Assembly: GCF_020103695.1 (NCBI RefSeq)
Contig: NZ_JAHXBF010000033.1
Location: forward strand, 1 to 64,000
Length of the DNA: 64,000 bases
Direction: 5' to 3'
DNA from: Hyalangium versicolor
Lineage (GTDB): Bacteria; Myxococcota; Myxococcia; Myxococcales; Myxococcaceae
The notes under the pieces were generated by a model. That model saw only the letters and a list, made by a program, of their open reading frames with translations, was not told where the DNA came from and did not search any database. A program made the position numbers and the translations under genes. Below, piece by piece: positions 1 to 6,253 of this stretch. Each line of letters starts with the position of its first letter. The first letter of the stretch is position 1.

Positions 1-689
1 TAAGTCCGCTCTCAAGCGCTTGGTACTTCGCCGCGATGACTTCCTCCAGGTCCATGCCTACATTGATGGGCACGATCTCGGGCACCCGCAAACTGAAACT
101 TTATTCCTGCGCGGCCCCTAACTCCCTCCTGCCGGATCTCTTCAGCCGTCGTGCCTTGGGCTGCGTTCCACATCTCAAGGTCCAGCAGGTAGTCCTGACC
201 CTCTTGGCGAAACTCGATGTCCGCCGTCTTTCCCCCGGTCCCGATGGGGGCCTCGAACGCGAGGATGCTTGCGCCGGTGTGCTGCAATTGGAGGCTCGTC
301 CTGGCATGCGCAACTACCGACCACAGCTTGGGATCATCTCGATCCCACGGGGCCGTCCACAGTGGCTCAAGAACCTGCCGGGATCTAGGCGTGTCCACAA
401 ATTGAGCGGCGAAGGTTTCGATGTCCCGGAGTATTTGACTCGCGAACCCCTTCACGCCCGGTAGCGTCCCCTCGAAGCCGATGAGGTACAGAGCCAGCGG
501 CAGGTTGATGTTGTGCCCGAATCGGGCAGTACGTACCTCCTCGAAATCGAGGGCGTGCGCTCTCTCTACTCTCGACCTGCCCGTTCGCGGGTATCCCGGC
601 GGGAGAAGGGCGCGCAGGCGCGGATATCCAGCCAACCCCCGCTCGATCCTCGAGTAGAACTGCTCGTCATCCGGTAATAGCGAACTCAT
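1..689 (-). pseudogene. Hypothetical protein gene, frameshifted, partial at left edge
   Basis: The function is not recognised. From the ATG at 689 the frame is open and protein-like for about 190 codons, with acidic and aromatic stretches and no signal peptide or membrane segment. Near 100-115 it changes to low-quality arginine/glycine-rich sequence and stops at 12. At the same place the +1 frame becomes protein-like: it reads VPEIVPINVGMDLEEVIAAK and stays open past base 1. The simplest reading is one gene with a frameshift near 105, and perhaps also an in-frame TAA just upstream in the second frame. It lies on the element side of the tRNA remnant at 1217, so it may be decaying cargo. A sequencing error is the alternative. 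Confidence 0.55.
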
Positions 690-749
690 TGCAGGACGAC
701 GATAACCTTTCTCGCGCTGTTATCCGGCCATACAAGCGGCGGTCGCGTA

Positions 750-785
750 GTTCCGGTTCCTTCTATAGGGCCGGGAACCGGGAAC
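750..785. repeat. Inverted repeat (hairpin) between two minus-strand genes
   Basis: GTTCCGGTTCC at 750-760 pairs with GGAACC at 774-779 and GGAAC at 781-785, with one bulged G at 780, giving an 11-bp stem with a 13-base loop. It lies downstream of the HTH gene and upstream of the left-edge gene. It could be a terminator for the HTH transcript; no clear T-run follows. Confidence 0.4.
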
Positions 786-878
786 CACCGGCCCGTCCAT
801 CAGCGCTGCCCCTCGGAGCGGGGCTTCCTGGCGTCGAACTGCGCTCATAGCAGCGGGAGAACAGGGGGCGGCAGCGTG

Positions 879-1094
879 TCAGCGCCGCTCCCGGGCGAGG
901 AAGGCGTCCACGTCCGCAGGCCGGATGCGGATGGCGCTGCTCACCCGCACGTGGGGCAGTTCGCCGCGCTCGCACAACCCGTAGACGGTGGCCGTGGAGA
1001 CCCCCAGCCGCTCGGCCACCTCACGCACGGTGAGCAGACTCTCGGTACCTCCCGGGAGAGCGCGCAGCCGGGAAGGGGCTGCACCTTGCAGCAA
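879..1094 (-). CDS. Excisionase-type helix-turn-helix DNA-binding protein
   Basis: The C-terminal about 50 residues match the small excisionase/AlpA-type HTH family (HTH_17): TVREVAERLGVSTATVY is the helix-turn-helix, followed by the typical RIRPADVDAFL end. Such proteins bind DNA next to attachment sites and direct excision, or act as small phage regulators. The start is uncertain: the frame is open far upstream, but that part overlaps the tRNA remnant and its terminator and is not protein-like. The TTG at 1094 gives about 71 residues, a normal length for an excisionase, but no ribosome binding site is obvious. Position, about 120 bases from the tRNA 3' fragment, fits an element-borne recombination directionality factor. 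No integrase is visible in the window. Confidence 0.6.
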   Translation of the reverse strand: MLQGAAPSRLRALPGGTESLLTVREVAERLGVSTATVYGLCERGELPHVRVSSAIRIRPADVDAFLARERR

Positions 1095-1135
1095 GGATGC
1101 AGCAAAAGCCCTGTGATTCCCTGCTACCGGCTGGG

Positions 1136-1210
1136 ACGGCTGGACGGGCCCCGGCCCCAAACCCCCAAGGTTTCCAAGCCTTTGTGAACGGCTGGTAACG
1201 GCTGGACGGG
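1136..1210. repeat. Short direct repeats ACGGCTGG next to the tRNA remnant
   Basis: ACGGCTGG occurs at 1136, 1188 and 1198. The first and last copies extend to ACGGCTGGACGGG. They lie between the excisionase-like gene and the tRNA fragment, where integrase arm sites or excisionase sites would be expected. The role is inferred from position only. Confidence 0.4.
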
Positions 1211-1216
1211 GGGACC

Positions 1217-1264
1217 CTTCGCCTCCGGAGCCAAAGGCCACAGGTTCGAATCCTGTATCGCGCG
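1217..1264 (+). other. 3' half of a tRNA-Arg(CCG)-like gene (attachment-site remnant)
   Basis: The sequence reads as the 3' half of a tRNA. The anticodon loop CTCCGGA (T33, anticodon CCG) has a stem with one mismatch. A perfect T-arm follows: ACAGG at 1240-1244, loop TTCGAAT, CCTGT at 1252-1256. The 3' acceptor strand is ATCGCGC. No matching 5' acceptor strand or D-arm lies upstream, and no CCA is encoded. A 3' tRNA fragment directly followed by a terminator is what remains at the distal end of an element that integrated into a tRNA gene. The element would lie to the left and the complete tRNA beyond the window. Confidence 0.6.
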
Positions 1265-1270
1265 CTGGTA

Positions 1271-1327
1271 GAAGGGGCTGGAATCCCTGGGAAAATCTCC
1301 CGGTGGTTCCAGCCCCTTCGCTTTTCC
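1271..1327 (+). terminator. Strong rho-independent terminator, probably of the tRNA gene
   Basis: A perfect 13-bp inverted repeat, GAAGGGGCTGGAA at 1271-1283 and TTCCAGCCCCTTC at 1307-1319, is followed by GCTTTTCC. It directly follows the tRNA 3' fragment, as expected for a native tRNA terminator. Confidence 0.75.
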
Positions 1328-1487
1328 TGGACGGGGCTTCTTCGGAGTCTTGCCCGCTTGGGTGGGGTGATTCGCGGGCTTCGGTACCGCGGGAGTTTCT
1401 GGACACCGACTGGCGGGATGCCCGCCCGGAGCAGGAGGGCGTCTCCAGTCTGCTACTGTGGCAGCCAACCCAGGAGGTTCGCTCGCC

Positions 1488-2405
1488 TTGTTCCTACCCA
1501 GTCCCGTGCATGCCGTCGCGCTCGCCTCCCTGCTGGGGAGCATTGCCGCAACGGCACAGGCTGCGCCCGCTGGGCGCTCGGGTCCCCGCTCCATCGTTCT
1601 CACGGGTAAAGCGGGTGAGTCGCCGCTGATCTATCTGGCGCCTGGCTCCTTCACGTTCATCGTCCTGGATGCGCCGATCGTGCGTGAGTCTGTCCAGGTG
1701 GAGGGCCGCGCCCGCTTTGCCAGAGTCGACCCGAGTGATCTGGGCATCACGCTTGTTCTCGCAGCGCCGATCGCGCCGACGGAACGGTTGGCGCTCCGGT
1801 TCACCTATCGCGAGGGCTCGCCTGGAAGCGCCGTGTTCCTGCTCACCGGGCAACCGGGAGAGGTGGATGCCGTGGTTAGCGTCAGCCGCCCGCAGCAGAC
1901 GGTGGCGGCGTGCCAGGTGGAACTGTCCGCCACGATCGAGCGCTGCGAGGCGCAGAGCAAGGAACTGGAGGAGTTGAAAGCGAGGTCCCCAGCGGTGAGC
2001 CCGGCAGCAGTGGCGCTCGCGGGGGTCGTGGACTTGCAGGGCATGTGGGCTAGAACCTTCCGGGAAGGGTGCGACCAGGTGGAGGGCGAGTTTCGCGCAG
2101 CCCAGTGCAGGGAGCTCGCGGCGTCGACGTGGACGGTGGTTGTCCTCGAAGTGACCAACGATGGGGCGGAGCCGTGGACGCCCGCGTGGGCCGAAGTCAT
2201 GCCCGCAGCAGGAGGGGAGCCGCGCCGCGCCCGCGCGGTGGTCTCTGGGCAAGCCCCCATCCCCCCAGGCGGTACGGTGAGCGTGGCCGTTGAGGTGGAG
2301 ATGCCCAAGAGGAATTCGGAAACATGGTTGCAGGCTCTTCACTCGCTGCGGGTCTGCAACGCTGACGGCGGCCGCTGTCTGTCGATTTCCCAAGTGAAAC
2401 TGTAG
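1488..2405 (+). CDS. DUF2381 family secreted protein (Myxococcus paralogous family)
   Basis: This fits the DUF2381 family (also known as a Myxococcus xanthus paralogous family), whose function is unknown. The preferred start is TTG 1488, because AGGAGG lies at 1472-1477 with good spacing; it gives 305 residues. Residues 1-25 form a signal peptide (hydrophobic core VALASLLGSIA, cleavage after AQA), so the product is exported. Features follow: a beta-rich N-terminal half, a short heptad-like segment near residues 155-170 (SKELEELKARS), and a C-terminal beta domain (TWTVVVLEVTNDGAEPWTP) resembling others of the family. The gene ends 22 bases before the kinase start and is probably cotranscribed. 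In myxobacteria these genes commonly sit beside Ser/Thr kinases, which suggests a sensor or partner role; that is inference. Confidence 0.8.
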   Translation: MFLPSPVHAVALASLLGSIAATAQAAPAGRSGPRSIVLTGKAGESPLIYLAPGSFTFIVLDAPIVRESVQVEGRARFARVDPSDLGITLVLAAPIAPTERLALRFTYREGSPGSAVFLLTGQPGEVDAVVSVSRPQQTVAACQVELSATIERCEAQSKELEELKARSPAVSPAAVALAGVVDLQGMWARTFREGCDQVEGEFRAAQCRELAASTWTVVVLEVTNDGAEPWTPAWAEVMPAAGGEPRRARAVVSGQAPIPPGGTVSVAVEVEMPKRNSETWLQALHSLRVCNADGGRCLSISQVKL

Positions 2406-2427
2406 CCACAGGCGAGAGGTGCTCGGC

Positions 2428-4278
2428 ATGTTCTGGCGATTGGATCCCAAGAACCTCAAGCCCGGACAGATGGTGGATGGCTGGCGCATCGTCCGGAAGC
2501 TTGGCAGCGGCAGCTATGCCGTTGTCTACGAGGTGGAGAAGGACGGGAAGCGCTTCGCGCTCAAGGTGGCTTGTCAGGTGGACAAGCGTGGTGATCCGAA
2601 GCAGACGGACGCACGCGCGAGGCGAGAGGTGGTCTGTCTCCAGAAACTCGGCCACCCTCACATCATCCGCATGTGGGCTCACGGCCGTTGTGGGGATCCT
2701 CGCTCGGGCTTTCTCTACGTCGTGCTCGATCTCGTGGACGGCTACACGCTGGGGGAGTGGGTGCGGCGGACCTATCCCACCGTGCAAGAAGACGTCGTGG
2801 TGTTCCTCAAGCTGTTTGACGCGCTGGATCACATGCACGGACGGGGCGTGTTTCATCGCGACTTGAGCCTGGGAAACATCATGGTCACCAAGGCAGGCGA
2901 GCCGGTGATCATCGACTTTGGAGCGGCGGACTACGCGGCAGCCGAAGAATTGACGGATGCACCGTTGCCCCCCGGCACCCCGCGCAATCGCAGTCCGGAG
3001 GCGATGCGCTTCTGGCTCGAGAACCTCCACAACCCGGAGGCGCGTTACTCCTTCCAGGCGAGCGATGACATCTTCGCGCTCGGAGCCGACCTCTATGATG
3101 TGCTGACAGACCCAACACCGGATCTCAGCAAGAATCGGCCCTCGCTCCAGGGTGCGGTAGCTCCTGCTTCCCCGTTCAAGGCCACCCAGGGGCGAGTGCC
3201 GCTGGAGTTGAGCAGCTATGCGATGATGCTGATCCACCCCTCGCTAGACGAGCGGCCCGCGACGGCGAAGGATGCGCGGAGTCCGCTGGAGGATTTCGCG
3301 AAGTGCGAGGGCCCAGAGTGGCGCGGCACCCGCCCCCACCCCGTTGCTGCGCAGCTCCCGCCAGAACCCGCCGAGGGGGCGCTCGTGCCAATCGAGGAGG
3401 GGCAACCCGGGGGCGTGGAGGTGCCGATCCCCGCCCACCCGTCCGCCGTGCAGGGGGCGAGGGTTGCTGCGCTCAACAGCGTGCGCTTTGAGTGGGGCCG
3501 TCCGGCGCTCGTTGGGCTGTTGGCGCTCGTGGTGCTCGGGGCAGCAGTGGCCGCCTCCGTGCTGCACAGGCCAGCACCAGCGGAGCCGCCCCCCGTGACC
3601 CGGAGTGGCCCAGGAGAGCAACCTGTACCCGCGCTGGCCGAAAAGCCGACAAGCTGCCCCGCTCAGTTACCCTCTTCTCACCCTACCCAGAAGGAGGCGC
3701 GCCCTTCCGTGGAACTGCCCGTGAATTCACCCACCCTCACCAACGGCTTACCCAACCCGCAGAAGGCCAGCCCCCGGCGAGTGCTCTCGAAGGTTCAGCG
3801 GTGCGCGCTGCTCGTGTTCACCGTCGCATGGGTTGAAGCAGGCTGCACGGGCGTGCAGACGCGCCCGGATCCGGAGGAGTGCCCCCAGGAAGCCGTGGAC
3901 GCGATGGAGAAGGAGCTGGGTTGGATAGGCGGTGAGCAGCCCGGGATTATCGTCGACGTGACCAAGCGGAAACCCAAACCCGTGACCAGACAGGACAAGC
4001 TGGCGGTATTCAACGACGGTCCCGTGACGGGTGAGCTTGTCGAGGACGAGGGTAACGCACCGAAGGGGACACGACTGGAGGGGCACCTGTGGACGACGGG
4101 GGATCGCATCTATGGCCGCTATCGCCGTGCCTTCCTTCCTGGAGGACGCACCGTTCCGATCTGCGTCGAGCTGATCAGCGGCGGCGATCTGGGCTTGGAC
4201 AAGCAGGAGGGCTCGAAGCCCGGGGCCGCTGTGGGCTCAACGTTGGTGGCCTCGCTTGTGGTGAGGCGGTGGCATTGA
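2428..4278 (+). CDS. Transmembrane Ser/Thr protein kinase with unusual C-terminal domain
   Basis: Eukaryotic-like Ser/Thr kinase, 616 residues from ATG 2428 (GAGAGG eight bases upstream; a GTG at 2419 is possible). The catalytic domain (about 15-300) appears intact: glycine loop GSGSY at 26-30, lysine K46 in FALKVA, HRD at 143-145 with N150, and DFG at 163-165. A proline-rich stretch leads to a membrane helix near 358-380. After a Pro/Ser linker comes a second hydrophobic segment ending in VEAGC (Cys about 473), then about 140 residues that look like a small lipoprotein (PDPEECPQEAVDAME). This tail reads as an added extracytoplasmic domain. Two membrane passes would return it to the cytoplasm unless the second segment acts as a secretion signal, so topology is unclear. 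It sits between the DUF2381 gene and the pseudokinase. Confidence 0.85.
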   Translation: MFWRLDPKNLKPGQMVDGWRIVRKLGSGSYAVVYEVEKDGKRFALKVACQVDKRGDPKQTDARARREVVCLQKLGHPHIIRMWAHGRCGDPRSGFLYVVLDLVDGYTLGEWVRRTYPTVQEDVVVFLKLFDALDHMHGRGVFHRDLSLGNIMVTKAGEPVIIDFGAADYAAAEELTDAPLPPGTPRNRSPEAMRFWLENLHNPEARYSFQASDDIFALGADLYDVLTDPTPDLSKNRPSLQGAVAPASPFKATQGRVPLELSSYAMMLIHPSLDERPATAKDARSPLEDFAKCEGPEWRGTRPHPVAAQLPPEPAEGALVPIEEGQPGGVEVPIPAHPSAVQGARVAALNSVRFEWGRPALVGLLALVVLGAAVAASVLHRPAPAEPPPVTRSGPGEQPVPALAEKPTSCPAQLPSSHPTQKEARPSVELPVNSPTLTNGLPNPQKASPRRVLSKVQRCALLVFTVAWVEAGCTGVQTRPDPEECPQEAVDAMEKELGWIGGEQPGIIVDVTKRKPKPVTRQDKLAVFNDGPVTGELVEDEGNAPKGTRLEGHLWTTGDRIYGRYRRAFLPGGRTVPICVELISGGDLGLDKQEGSKPGAAVGSTLVASLVVRRWH

Positions 4279-4438
4279 CCATGCCCAGGGGCCAGATGGG
4301 CTTGCTGGGGTTTCCGCTGACGCTGTAGCCCAGTCTCGCCTTGCTCCCAACCCTTGGAGTCGTTCACTCCTCTAGGACGTGCCGGGTAGTGTTTAGCTCC
4401 GTGGCGCCCCCTTTGTGCGCTACGAGGAGTCAATCCGC

Positions 4439-5638
4439 ATGGCAACTGCAAGGCAGCCCTGGACCATCCCGGGAGTCATCCTCTTCTCTCAGGGCGAGTT
4501 CTCGTATGAGGTCGATCTGTCGCGCGGGCTGATCGAAGACCTGGCGCAGTCGAAGCTGGGGGAGCGGACTCTCCCAGCATGGGAACGCACAGGCACGAAG
4601 CGCCTGCGTTCGGTCATCGTCCGCAGCTTGCCCCCTACGTCGTCGCGCGAGCAGGAAGAACTGAGCAGGATGCGCGCGCGGCTCCGCGAGGAGGCGCGCT
4701 TGGCCACATACCTGCAACACCCGAGGATCTCCCGCACCCGCGGGCCCTACGAGGTCCAGGGCGTTCTGTATGTCGTGTCAGACAGTGTTGAAGGCACCTC
4801 GATCAACACGCTGATCAACTATGCCCACATGCGCAAAGCGCCCTTTTCCCCCGCGTTCTGCATGTACGTGGGCGCCGAGGTTGCCAGCACCCTACATTAC
4901 GCGCACACCTGCAAGGACGAGAGCGGAGCTCCGCTGGGAATCATCCATCGAGACGTGAACCCCGCTCGCCTCTACATGGGGCCAGAGGGCGAGATCCTCC
5001 TGACGGACTTTGCCCGCGCACGTTCCCTGCTCCCGGGCCGAGTGGCAACAACGCTCCCGCGCCCGCAGGGTGATGTGGCCTACTGCTCACCCGAGGCGCT
5101 TCTAGGCGAGGAGACGGATCCACGCTCGGATCTGTTCGCGCTCGGGCTGGTGCTGCTGGAACTGGCGACCTTGCGCCACCTCTACAGCACCGGCAAGGCG
5201 CGCATGGAAGACTTGGAGGCGGCTCTGACGCCGGAGGTGAAGACGCAGGTTCTTGATGCCACCATCACGGCCATGGAAGCAGACCTTCCGGAACATGCAG
5301 AAGACTGCATCCTGCGGGCCGCAACGTTCGATCAGGGGGAGGTGGCGGAGATCACGGAGTCGCTCCCGCTCCCGCTGCGCTCCATTCTTCGCAGGTTGCT
5401 CACGCGCAAGCCGGAAGAGCGCTACCCGTCGGCGGCTGTGTTGGAGGCGGACCTGCGGCCGGGCCTCGCCGCGATCGGATCCCCCTATGGAGCCAAGGAG
5501 GCTCTCGAGGAGGCCAGTCACTCACGTGACGGGGCCAGCATGAACCGGCGCGAGGTTGGGCCCACAAGCGAGAGCGAGCTACCGCCCGACATGGTGACGA
5601 CGGACGACCTCATCACCGAACCGAGCGGGGCCACGTAG
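4439..5638 (+). CDS. Ser/Thr pseudokinase
   Basis: A 399-residue protein kinase-fold protein, starting at ATG 4439 with GAGGAG upstream (GTG 4415 is less likely). The fold is clear: LATYLQHPRI, GIIHRDVNPA, DVAYCSPEALLG and SDLFALGLVLLELAT. Key catalytic positions are changed. The VAIK lysine is Arg62 (VIVRS), the catalytic-loop Asn is Arg177 (HRDVNPAR), and DFG is DFA at 190-192. No glycine-rich loop is visible. HRD Asp172 and the DFG-type Asp190 remain. It is soluble, with no membrane segment, and ends in an acidic, Thr-rich tail. Next to an apparently active kinase it may be a scaffold, an activator or a substrate; that is inference from position. Confidence 0.8.
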   Translation: MATARQPWTIPGVILFSQGEFSYEVDLSRGLIEDLAQSKLGERTLPAWERTGTKRLRSVIVRSLPPTSSREQEELSRMRARLREEARLATYLQHPRISRTRGPYEVQGVLYVVSDSVEGTSINTLINYAHMRKAPFSPAFCMYVGAEVASTLHYAHTCKDESGAPLGIIHRDVNPARLYMGPEGEILLTDFARARSLLPGRVATTLPRPQGDVAYCSPEALLGEETDPRSDLFALGLVLLELATLRHLYSTGKARMEDLEAALTPEVKTQVLDATITAMEADLPEHAEDCILRAATFDQGEVAEITESLPLPLRSILRRLLTRKPEERYPSAAVLEADLRPGLAAIGSPYGAKEALEEASHSRDGASMNRREVGPTSESELPPDMVTTDDLITEPSGAT

Positions 5639-5782
5639 CCAACCGCCGCGCTTCTTCTCACGCCCTCCGCTGCCCCTGCTTTGGCATAGCGTCGTGTGGA
5701 CACCCTCCTCCGAGGACACCCTGCAAGATTGCTCCTGCGATGACGCGGCCACGCATGGTCAACTCCTCATTCCTGGTGGGTT

Positions 5783-6230
5783 CTATCTCATGAAGGCCCC
5801 TGGACGGGGCTCTTCGTCCGGCTCCCCAATGTCTTTCATCTTAGCGAAGGGGAGGTGACGCGCGGTAGCCTCCGCAGACGGTGCCGCACCGGGATCGTGC
5901 GCGGCCCGAGGGAGAGGAGCCGCGGGTTCTGACAACCAGCAGATGTGCTCCCGTAGTGACGACCTCGTCGATCCCCGCAGAGGAGGCCTCAGCCTGCTCG
6001 GGCACCTGCGTCGCGAAGCCCAGCGGCGCCAGCCGCGTACGGAAGGGGGGATGTCCATGGATCTCCATGTAGAGCTTCAGGTCTAGATGGTTGATATGGG
6101 AACGCGCGTTTTCGTGGTGGCTCACGAGTCGCGTGGTATAAAGCCGACTCTGTGAAGGAATGACATCACACGAGTCCTGACCAGGGGCAGGTCTGTTTTT
6201 GCGTGCCTTCACGAGCAAGTGATGACGCAT
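5783..6230 (-). pseudogene. Possible remnant of a hypothetical gene
   Basis: This is the only content suspected in the gene-free stretch 5639-6253. On the minus strand, codons around 5925-6130 give protein-like sequence (LYMEIHGHPPFRTRLAPLGF), and another frame gives a plausible C-terminus (KMKDIGEPDEEPRPGAFMR) ending at 5783. The two would be joined by a frameshift near 5860-5890. No family is recognised. The upstream part of the longer frame looks random. It could equally be chance open frames in GC-rich DNA. The rest of the stretch must hold the amylase promoter, but no convincing promoter was found. Confidence 0.25.
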
Positions 6231-6253
6231 TCGTACCCAGCCTGGGAGGACAC

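Noticed and set aside
1140..1264. A complete tRNA gene
   Set aside because: The T-arm and anticodon arm are present but no 5' acceptor strand GCGCGAT or D-arm is found upstream.
1124..1603. Long minus-strand frames over the tRNA remnant, including the upstream part of the HTH frame
   Set aside because: Products such as DTGFEPVAFGSGG are the familiar spurious translation across tRNA sequence; only the HTH end is protein-like.
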